From positions 1-11,805 of the forward strand of contig DFGN01000004.1 of the NCBI GenBank assembly GCA_002371235.1: a stretch of 11,805 nucleotides of DNA, read 5' to 3'. Below the pieces are notes generated by a model that did not search any database, was not told where the DNA came from, and was given only the letters and a program-made list of their open reading frames with translations. A program made the translations under genes and the position numbers. Source of the DNA: Candidatus Saccharibacteria bacterium UBA3749 (lineage in GTDB: Bacteria; Patescibacteriota; Saccharimonadia; Saccharimonadales; Saccharimonadaceae). Shown in pieces: positions 5,741 to 11,805 of the stretch (within the stretch, counting starts at the first letter, position 1; each line of letters starts with the position of its first letter).

Positions 5741-6365
5741 GAGTTTTTTCACCGACTTCATCCACTGCCTTCTTTACCCCTGGCAGCGCCGGGTTATTAT
5801 AGTCATGCACCACGATGATTCCATCTTGTTCCAGCCTCGGCACGACCAATCGAAGCGAATCTCTGATCGATTCATAAAAGTCCCCATCCAGAAAGGCAAA
5901 AGCAATTCTTTCAGGCATATCATCACCGTTCAAATCGCAAAACCACCCCTTCTTAATAACTGGCACCGGCAATCCAGCGCGTAAGAACCTTTCTTTTACT
6001 TCTCTCTTCGTTACCATTAACTCACCGTTCTTAAAATCTACACCCAATACTGAATTATCAGCCTCAGTCTTATTTGGTAACCCTTCGAACGAATCGTATA
6101 TCCACAACCGTTTTTTATCTTCTCCACACGTGGCGTCTTCCACAGCTTTTTCACCACTTTTACCCAAATGTTCCACAGTGTTTTCCACAGACTTTTCCAC
6201 ATGTTTCAGATTATAATCTTTTATAATGTCCGCCAAAAGCAGTGACGTATCACCTTTGTAGCACCCCATCTCCACAAAATCCCCCGGCACCTTAAGGCAT
6301 CGCCTCGCCAGCTCTAAAATTCTCTCTGTCTCCCCCGCACTCACCTGATCATTTTTCCACGACAT
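5718..6365 (-). CDS. TylF-like SAM-dependent methyltransferase
   Basis: This 215-residue protein is a class I S-adenosylmethionine methyltransferase of the TylF/macrocin O-methyltransferase kind, a family acting on sugars and other small hydroxylated molecules. The SAM-binding glycine motif is V-E-M-G-C-Y-K-G-D-T-S (31-41). It is followed by Y-D-S-F-E-G-L-P (90-97), an acidic D-G-D-F-Y (160-164) that may bind metal, and H-D-Y-N-N-P-A-L-P-G-V-K-K-A-V-D-E (187-203). Residues about 54-85, between motif I and the next strand, are a charged segment with repeated V-E units, apparently an insertion. It encodes a DnaA-box-like cluster on the opposite strand. GGGAGGGGAG precedes the ATG at 6363-6365. 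It is probably last in the operon with the VirB6-like gene, 45 bp upstream. A sugar transferase lies beyond that operon. The stop is TGA followed at once by TAG. Confidence 0.85.
   Translation of the reverse strand: MSWKNDQVSAGETERILELARRCLKVPGDFVEMGCYKGDTSLLLADIIKDYNLKHVEKSVENTVEHLGKSGEKAVEDATCGEDKKRLWIYDSFEGLPNKTEADNSVLGVDFKNGELMVTKREVKERFLRAGLPVPVIKKGWFCDLNGDDMPERIAFAFLDGDFYESIRDSLRLVVPRLEQDGIIVVHDYNNPALPGVKKAVDEVGEKTLARIIKL
6098..6201 (+). repeat. cluster of six DnaA-box-like 9-mers inside the methyltransferase gene
   Basis: Six same-orientation 9-mers ending in CCACA start at 6098, 6120, 6136, 6169, 6181 and 6193. The last two are TTTTCCACA and fit the DnaA consensus TTWTNCACA exactly; the other four have one mismatch each. 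AT-rich sequence with two TTATAAT runs follows at 6210-6228. Part of the repetition follows from the repeated Val-Glu codons of the protein on the other strand, so a DnaA role is only a possibility. Confidence 0.4.
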
Positions 6366-6410
6366 TAAAGCTCCCCTCCCACAACACTATTCATTGTATT
6401 TCAACACCAT

Positions 6411-9400
6411 CTAATCATATATATACCGCCCCACGGTTGCATCCCATTTTGCTCCGTCAGTGTTAATATATATATAATGACCGTTAGATTTATCCACCGT
6501 CGGCTTCAGATTGGGCACATTAAACGGATGTGCAAACCCATCGAAGGTAATCGTTGATCCACCGCCAGGTATATCAGTATACGTAAGCTTACTTTTTCCA
6601 GCCTCTTTAGCTTCAGCTTCCTGCTTTGCTCTTTTTTCAAATATCTCAGAAGCCTCTGCAACCCACTCATACTTTTCAACTCCATTCCTTGTAACTGTAT
6701 TACTCCTCGGTATACTATCCAAAGTTGCCTTTAGGCTAGTTTCACCAGAGCCATCCAATTGGCGCATAAACAAGGCAGCCTCTAGCTTCTCTCGCTTTCC
6801 GTCCTCGCTCTGAAGACCAGATTTAACCGCCGGGTCATCAGAAGTCAAAAGCTCTCTCAACATCCTTTCACTTAGAACCTTATTATTAATAGCTCGCAGC
6901 AGTGTATCGCCAGAAGCAGTCGCCCAATCCTTTGCAGCAGTTGCAGTTTTATTATTCTTCGAGAACCACTCCAAATCCTCATAAACCATACTGTTCGTAT
7001 TAGCATCCCATCTTCTACCAGCATCCGAAATCATTTGGAAAGCATCGGGGGCTTTACTTTTCATAAGTCCAGAAAAATTACCATTATCATTCATTGTCTG
7101 CTGTAAAGTTTCCATTGACCCTCTAAAATTAGGATTTGTTCCAATATGCTCAAATTCATCTAAGGCCGTTGCCATTCCATTTGCCGCCGAGGGGCCATAT
7201 CTCTGTATTAGTACATTAGTTAAAGCATCAAGATCATCCTTATTATTAGCCGTAAACGCAATCTTCCAGTCGCCAATTAGCTCATTTAGCCCCTTACTCT
7301 TTGTATCCTCCATCAATAGAGTTGTTCTAGCCTTGCTACGCTCCAATCTAGCCTTATCTTTCAAAGATTGAAGTTCTGCCATCTTTATCTTCGGGTCTAT
7401 CAGCTTACTAATAGATTCGACCTCTGCTTCAGTAGACAAGTCTTGCTTATTTATCATTGCTCCATAATAGTCATACTTCGTCCTCATGTCATTCTCCTTC
7501 CGACGCTTCTGTCGAGACAGCAAAATATCCTCCGCCTTTCTGAGCTTTTCCTTCTGCCAATCATTCAACGAGGGCAAACTCTTTAGTCTCCCACTAACTC
7601 GCCTCGCTCGCCTTTCCTCTGCAGCTTCCTTCTGTCCCTGTGACCAGTTCTTGTACCTCTCCGTATTCTGAATCATTCCCTGCGCACCCTTCGATGCCCT
7701 CTGACCTATCGACCGTCCATATGACGAAATCTTCGCACCTACATTTCCCATTATCGTTAAAGAGTTCTTTAATAACATCGGGATAAAGAAGAAAGGCAAC
7801 ACTTGCACTATCATTGCCGCAATCTGCATTCCAGCATTATCAATCGATGAAAGAATTCCACCAGCAAGCTGACCAAGTCCGATAGTTGCCCCACAAATCG
7901 GATATACCAGGATTAAAGCTCTAAACAAATCGAACCACTTCTTGCCCAGTTTATCAGTATTCGGCAGAGCATAACAAACAAAAGCCAACGGCGCAATAAT
8001 AATCGCCAGTACAACTCCAGCCTCTCTTGCTACCAAAATCAAATACAGTGTCAACATCGCAGCGACAATTATTATAATAACACCCAGCACCAATAGCCCA
8101 ATTCCAGCCAAAGCGCCGGACCATGTACCGTTCGTGAGCAATTGAAACAAGAAAAGTCCTCCAGAAGCAATCGCAACCTCAGCTATTCCAAGACTAGCAG
8201 CTCCCACACCTGGAATGCCAGCAGCAGCTCCACCGGTAGATGAAGCCCAATCTGAAAACATATTATTCAATCCTATACCAAGGATATTAGATAAATCCAC
8301 CGCAATCTCACAAATCACATAACTCAAATTCATTAAAATTGCGATCACAATCAAACGTGGCAACAGCTTCTTTATCCCATAGTTGTCAATACCGTACCCA
8401 GTTAGCTGCGAAAAAATAATAAATAAGAACACAAAAATAAACACAATGTTGGCAATATTCTGAACTGTCTTCCACCCTTTCTCAACCCCACCATTTGTTT
8501 TGAATACTTCAGATGCAGGAATTTTCATATGGTACTCTTCGATCTGCGTCCACATATGTTGTCCAATTGCAGAGATGCCAGAAATAACTGGACACATAAT
8601 CCATCCAAGAGGTCCCGAATTGTCATAACATACCTTTATTCCTTCATCTTCTTTTTCTTGCTTATCAACATCCTCAGAATAATCTGGGTCCAATTTACCT
8701 ACATTACTAAACGCATCTTTAAGCTCTTCTTCTTTAAATTCAGATAGTTTTTGCGCAAACCCTTCCCAATCCCTTTGCATATTAACACAGTTAGAATCAG
8801 GCCAAATACCTTCATCTGTTAAAACACAAGCCTTCTTTGAATTAACACTCGATGGCATAGCAAGATACTTTTTTGAGAAAATCTTTGCATTTTCATCAAG
8901 CCACAATACACTGTAGGATGTTTCCTTCGGTTCAGAATCAAACAAATAATCACTCATTTTCAATTTATCGCCAAAGAATTTTGCTAGATGATTGTAATAG
9001 AATATATATTGTTCAGCTTTGTCCAATCGATAATCATAGTCATTATCGCCAATATCTAAAAAGTATCGAACGAATCTACCACTATCTTCTCCTTTTTTAA
9101 ACTTCGCTGTATCGTTACTTGGATCTAATTCAATCGCCTCAACCTCATAAAATATCCTATCTTTATTGCATTCATCCGTTTTACTCTTTTCTTCTTCATC
9201 ACACCCCACAAATAAATTTGGATACCCAGATGTCATTAAACTAGTGAAATCCGGATTTTTCAAATAATTTATATATCTAGTAAAACGCGTCTTAAAGGTA
9301 TTAAAACTCATTGTCATATCTTTTTCAGTTTGATCCAACAAACTGCAATGGCTGCCAACAACAATACCAAAAAATTCATCATTTTTCCAATATTGGCACC

Positions 9401-10379
9401 CCTCGCTATCTACATCAATACTGCCAGCTGTTGAATCTAATCCAGAGACACCATCTGTCGTGGAATTCTCAACGTTGTATGCACCATAAATTACAGGTAT
9501 AGTAACGTAAAATTGTTCATCTTTTACAATAAACTCACTCTGTCCAAACTTAAATAAAGCGAACATTGGTAAATCTTCGTCATCTTCCTCTCTTAAAAAG
9601 AATTTACCACTATCCGTCCTCTCACCATAAACATGTACGACTTTTTCAAAATCAATGTAAGATTTTGCCGTATCAAGTTTTCCATTATCGAGTCTTATTT
9701 TTTCCTCCAAAGGAACACAATAGATCTCCCTTGACATAAACAGATCATTATTATAATCATAAGGCTTAGGATATTCATATAAACTAAAAAAATATGGAGA
9801 TACTTTTAACTTAAAATAAATACAATAGTAATCGTTTAACTCTTCATCCGGCGAGGTTTCTTCCGTATACCCAACTCCATAAAGATACTGTTGCACTAAT
9901 GACAAATTGCTATAGCTAGACATATCTATGTCTGAAGGAACTACCACTTTTTGCTTTACACCTACAAATTCGCCGTCATTCGTAAAAAAATCTATAAAGG
10001 AATTTGTATTCCACCCCACAATCATCTTAGCACAATCCGTTGATTCAACATCTCCTACCTTGCCCGCTAAGACTTTAGGATAAAAGACCGCCTTATTAGG
10101 TTCACTCCAATACGCACTAGAAGAAAAATTCCAGTAATTACTATCACTATAGTTTCCATCGGAATCCGAAAAATCTATCGTTCCCTTTGCATTATTGTAA
10201 CAATCCTTAAGATTCTTTGCTAATATCTTAATCGCAGCATTTCGATGCGCATTTTTAACGTCATCATCTACAGCTGATACATTTTTTCTCAATCCGTGTA
10301 TGCTTAACATTATCACAAATAACATCAATACGATCGACAAAAACGCACAAACCCAACCTCTTATTCTCCTTTTATTCAT
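6411..10379 (-). CDS. giant VirB6/TrbL-like type IV secretion membrane protein
   Basis: This 1322-residue protein appears to be a VirB6/TrbL-like inner-membrane channel component. A basic N-terminus and helix at 8-29 lead to an extracytoplasmic region (about 32-640) that is acidic, aromatic-rich, and carries scattered cysteines (for example 60, 116, 186, 221, 328, 345, 393, 404, 518, 531). A hydrophobic core follows (about 641-871) with some six to seven helices, including 641-660, 672-697, 757-785, 787-804 and 851-871, interrupted by a Gly/Ala-rich stretch (715-740). The C-terminal third (880-1322) is soluble, charged and mostly helical, with coiled-coil potential near 915-1020; its last 60 residues look beta-rich and aromatic. 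Canonical VirB6 is about 300 residues, so only the core is recognisable. The start overlaps the upstream gene by 8 bp, with AAGGGAG in its tail, suggesting translational coupling. The family call is from topology, not from a search. Confidence 0.7.
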   Translation of the reverse strand: MNKRRIRGWVCAFLSIVLMLFVIMLSIHGLRKNVSAVDDDVKNAHRNAAIKILAKNLKDCYNNAKGTIDFSDSDGNYSDSNYWNFSSSAYWSEPNKAVFYPKVLAGKVGDVESTDCAKMIVGWNTNSFIDFFTNDGEFVGVKQKVVVPSDIDMSSYSNLSLVQQYLYGVGYTEETSPDEELNDYYCIYFKLKVSPYFFSLYEYPKPYDYNNDLFMSREIYCVPLEEKIRLDNGKLDTAKSYIDFEKVVHVYGERTDSGKFFLREEDDEDLPMFALFKFGQSEFIVKDEQFYVTIPVIYGAYNVENSTTDGVSGLDSTAGSIDVDSEGCQYWKNDEFFGIVVGSHCSLLDQTEKDMTMSFNTFKTRFTRYINYLKNPDFTSLMTSGYPNLFVGCDEEEKSKTDECNKDRIFYEVEAIELDPSNDTAKFKKGEDSGRFVRYFLDIGDNDYDYRLDKAEQYIFYYNHLAKFFGDKLKMSDYLFDSEPKETSYSVLWLDENAKIFSKKYLAMPSSVNSKKACVLTDEGIWPDSNCVNMQRDWEGFAQKLSEFKEEELKDAFSNVGKLDPDYSEDVDKQEKEDEGIKVCYDNSGPLGWIMCPVISGISAIGQHMWTQIEEYHMKIPASEVFKTNGGVEKGWKTVQNIANIVFIFVFLFIIFSQLTGYGIDNYGIKKLLPRLIVIAILMNLSYVICEIAVDLSNILGIGLNNMFSDWASSTGGAAAGIPGVGAASLGIAEVAIASGGLFLFQLLTNGTWSGALAGIGLLVLGVIIIIVAAMLTLYLILVAREAGVVLAIIIAPLAFVCYALPNTDKLGKKWFDLFRALILVYPICGATIGLGQLAGGILSSIDNAGMQIAAMIVQVLPFFFIPMLLKNSLTIMGNVGAKISSYGRSIGQRASKGAQGMIQNTERYKNWSQGQKEAAEERRARRVSGRLKSLPSLNDWQKEKLRKAEDILLSRQKRRKENDMRTKYDYYGAMINKQDLSTEAEVESISKLIDPKIKMAELQSLKDKARLERSKARTTLLMEDTKSKGLNELIGDWKIAFTANNKDDLDALTNVLIQRYGPSAANGMATALDEFEHIGTNPNFRGSMETLQQTMNDNGNFSGLMKSKAPDAFQMISDAGRRWDANTNSMVYEDLEWFSKNNKTATAAKDWATASGDTLLRAINNKVLSERMLRELLTSDDPAVKSGLQSEDGKREKLEAALFMRQLDGSGETSLKATLDSIPRSNTVTRNGVEKYEWVAEASEIFEKRAKQEAEAKEAGKSKLTYTDIPGGGSTITFDGFAHPFNVPNLKPTVDKSNGHYIYINTDGAKWDATVGRYIYD

Positions 10380-11103
10380 AAAACTCTCCCTTCATTTTCC
10401 AAATCATAGAAAAAATATCTATATTATAATCCGGAACATCAACCTCTTCCACATCACCTGACAATACACTCCCCATTAAATAAGCCCCAAATTTCTGCAC
10501 CAAGAGATTATCAGATTCCAAATAAGGAGTATAATATGTCTTCACATCTTCAGAAAAATCTGTCCACTCTTCACTGTTTGATTCTGGTGTGACAGTTATC
10601 TGTCCAGATATAGCAGGATACATTGAGCAATAATAAAACAACCAAAATATATCATCATAATCAGAGATTTTATCGCCAGCCTTCAGCTTCAATGATTCAT
10701 ATTTTCCTTTAAGCGTATCTAAATAATCCTCATATGATTCACTTGCCATAACATCTATATTGTGCGCATAATACCGATACCCCCAGACATAATCACCTGT
10801 AATATCGTCGTTACTTTCAGTTCCATATAATAAATAATTTGCATAGTTATTGAAAGCAGCTCTGTCACCTTTCGTATTTAGAAAAAAGATAAGACAAACA
10901 ACGACAACGGCAACTATTATCAATACAGCAACCACACCAATCACTATACTAATCCTTTTGCGCGAATTGTCACCCTCCCCAATAACAATATCACCACTAG
11001 ATATTATAGGTTCCTGTAAAGCATTAGTAGATTTATTATCCATATTAGAACCCGAGGCATCACCTAAGATCTCACCATTATTACCGCTCCGACCATAATC
11101 CAT
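10372..11103 (-). CDS. single-pass membrane protein, probable partner of the VirB6-like protein
   Basis: The family is not recognised. The 243-residue protein has a polar, probably disordered N-terminus (1-48), basic R-K-R (48-50), one long membrane helix (about 51-75) and an extracytoplasmic domain of about 168 residues rich in Tyr, Asp and Ser. The N-in, C-out topology recalls VirB8-like assembly factors, but I see no sequence motif that proves this. It is the first gene of the operon and its TAA overlaps the next ATG by 8 bp, so the two products are probably made together and act at the same membrane site. The ATG at 11101-11103 lacks a Shine-Dalgarno, and an extended -10 box lies exactly 6 nt upstream, pointing to a leaderless mRNA. 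Confidence 0.85.
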   Translation of the reverse strand: MDYGRSGNNGEILGDASGSNMDNKSTNALQEPIISSGDIVIGEGDNSRKRISIVIGVVAVLIIVAVVVVCLIFFLNTKGDRAAFNNYANYLLYGTESNDDITGDYVWGYRYYAHNIDVMASESYEDYLDTLKGKYESLKLKAGDKISDYDDIFWLFYYCSMYPAISGQITVTPESNSEEWTDFSEDVKTYYTPYLESDNLLVQKFGAYLMGSVLSGDVEEVDVPDYNIDIFSMIWKMKGEFYE

Positions 11104-11109
11104 ACTACT

Positions 11110-11118
11110 ATTCTATCA
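11110..11118 (-). promoter_or_regulatory. extended -10 promoter of the VirB6-like operon
   Basis: TGATAGAAT on the minus strand ends 6 nt before the ATG at 11103, so transcription should start on the start codon itself. The -35 region is only A/T-rich with no clear hexamer. This is the third gene in the window with the same TGATA-N-AAT, 6-nt, ATG layout. Confidence 0.6.
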
Positions 11119-11183
11119 TAGTTTTTATGATTTTTTTAAATATTTACTATATTAGGCACGATTCACAAGTTTATCGTCAAATT

Positions 11184-11224
11184 AGCATAATCAATCTCGC
11201 CATTATGCTCAATCATTTGATTGA
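11184..11224. repeat. two overlapping inverted repeats in the divergent promoter region
   Basis: AGCATAAT (11184-11191) is the reverse complement of ATTATGCT (11202-11209), with a 10-base spacer. TCAATCA-TT-TGATTGA (11209-11224) is a perfect 7-bp inverted repeat that shares its first base with the first repeat. They lie in the 241-bp gap between the divergent membrane-protein operon and the sugar transferase gene, where an operator would be expected. The rest of that gap has three AGCT-containing copies (11246-11294) but no ORF I can support. Confidence 0.45.
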
Positions 11225-11293
11225 ATCATTAACAGCAAATTCATTGAGCTCCGCATAAGTTTTATTGCATAGGTACTGAGCTATTACGAGCTC

Positions 11294-11322
11294 TTGAACC
11301 AACAACCTGTTTATGTTATAAT
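11294..11322 (+). promoter_or_regulatory. promoter of the sugar transferase gene
   Basis: TTGAAC (11294-11299) and a perfect TATAAT (11317-11322) are exactly 17 bp apart, with TG one base before the -10 box. It is among the best-matching promoters in the window. Transcription should begin near 11329, leaving about 16 nt before the ATG. That leader has only a weak AAGA as a possible ribosome-binding site. Confidence 0.82.
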
Positions 11323-11344
11323 TGAAAAAACAATATTACAAGAT

Positions 11345-11805
11345 ATGTATATTTTTTTCAAACGCACCTCCGATATCTTACTTAGCCTCATCGGCATCAT
11401 TTTTTTGATTCCCCTATATATTATTATCCGTATCGCCTATCTCTGTACAGGCGACTTTCATCGCATCATCTATACGCAAACCCGCATCGGCAAGCATGGC
11501 AAACCCTTCAAAATGTTCAAATTCCGCACTATGGTCGTCAATGCCGACGAAGAATTGGAAAGACTCTTGCAAAACCCTAAATACAAACAGGAATGGAACG
11601 AATACCACAAAATCGAAAACGATCCACGCATTACCAAAAACGGTCACTTCCTCCGTAAATCTTCCATTGATGAAATGCCTCAATTCATCAATGTTTTTTT
11701 AGGACAACTCTCCATTATCGGGCCTCGGCCTCTTATACCAGGCGAAATTGAGCAACATCACGGCGACAAGCAACTCTACGAATCAGTCAAGCCCGGTCTC
11801 ACCGG
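11345..11805 (+). CDS. bacterial sugar transferase (WbaP/EpsL type), 3' end beyond window
   Basis: The first 153 codons of a gene running off the right edge are seen. The product is a polyprenyl-phosphate sugar-1-phosphate transferase, which starts glycan assembly by moving a sugar phosphate from a nucleotide sugar to the lipid carrier in the inner membrane. The sequence shows F-F-K-R-T-S-D (4-10), one membrane helix (about 11-33), and I-I-Y-T-Q-T-R-I-G (41-49). The catalytic-core blocks are F-K-F-R-T-M (58-63), R-K-S-S-I-D-E-M-P-Q-F-I-N-V (104-117) and L-S-I-I-G-P-R-P (122-129), ending at K-P-G-L-T. This is the PglC/WbaP core family. The ATG at 11345 fits the family start. Neighbours to the right may be surface glycan genes, and the methyltransferase to the left could modify sugars, but that is a guess. 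Confidence 0.95.
   Translation, partial: MYIFFKRTSDILLSLIGIIFLIPLYIIIRIAYLCTGDFHRIIYTQTRIGKHGKPFKMFKFRTMVVNADEELERLLQNPKYKQEWNEYHKIENDPRITKNGHFLRKSSIDEMPQFINVFLGQLSIIGPRPLIPGEIEQHHGDKQLYESVKPGLT

Noticed and set aside
6393..6398. An internal promoter (TACAAT, minus strand) for the methyltransferase gene
   Set aside because: There is no TG extension and no -35 box. A short intergenic gap with a strong ribosome-binding site is explained better by operon read-through.
11414..11683. An 89-codon minus-strand open frame
   Set aside because: It is antisense to a clear sugar transferase core and has no supporting signals.
1..11805. An alternative code with TGA as glycine, as in some CPR phyla
   Set aside because: Long glycine-rich genes (groL, the VirB6-like gene) have no in-frame TGA. 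The single TGA stop (5718-5720) is followed at once by TAG, so it does not decide the matter alone.
1..11805. CRISPR arrays, insertion sequences or prophage remnants
   Set aside because: I saw no regularly spaced repeats, transposase motifs, terminal repeats with target duplications, or phage-like genes.

Overview
The window looks like chromosomal DNA of a Candidate Phyla Radiation (Patescibacteria) bacterium, most likely a Saccharibacteria (TM7) relative. This is inferred from gene content: a two-helix pilin-like protein of the type IV secretion class, a giant VirB6/TrbL-like membrane protein, ComF, two short proteins of a type I associate with CPR genomes, and a minimal groESL operon. No database search was possible. 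The standard genetic code is supported because the 539-codon groL and the 1322-codon VirB6-like gene contain many glycines and no in-frame TGA. That argues against the TGA-glycine code of Gracilibacteria and Absconditabacteria.

Layout. 1-145 is unassigned and ends at a strong hairpin terminator. 196-1483 holds a divergent pair: an Hsp20 small heat-shock protein (-) and the phosphoribosyltransferase-like competence protein ComF (+). comF converges on, and overlaps by 15 bp, a pilin-like gene (1469-1891, -). A mirror-image promoter pair separates the pilin from a tRNA-Ser(GCU) with encoded CCA and its own terminator. Two plus-strand genes of unknown function follow: a two-helix membrane protein and a Pro/Glu-rich protein with a helical C-terminal domain. 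They converge on groS-groL (-) across a 35-bp perfect palindrome. groS has a CIRCE operator for the HrcA repressor placed over its promoter.

Upstream of groS, on the minus strand, a roughly 154-nt transcription unit (5554-5707) has its own promoter, a 15-bp outer stem closed with a G-U pair, an inner stem and a terminator. It has no convincing ORF and is the best candidate here for an undescribed small RNA. Beyond it lies a three-gene minus-strand cluster: a single-pass membrane protein, the 1322-residue VirB6-like protein (8-bp overlap) and a TylF-like methyltransferase. The window ends in a divergent, truncated sugar transferase of the WbaP/EpsL type.

How the parts fit. Hsp20 and GroES/GroEL form the protein-quality group. 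ComF, the pilin-like protein, the VirB6-like protein and its bitopic partner are plausible parts of an envelope apparatus for DNA uptake or secretion, but the sequence shows only that they are near each other. Most promoters seen here share an extended -10 element (TG-N-TANNAT). In three genes this element sits exactly 6 nt before the ATG with no Shine-Dalgarno sequence, which predicts leaderless mRNAs. No insertion sequences, CRISPR arrays or phage genes were seen, and no gene-free stretch exceeds 300 bases.
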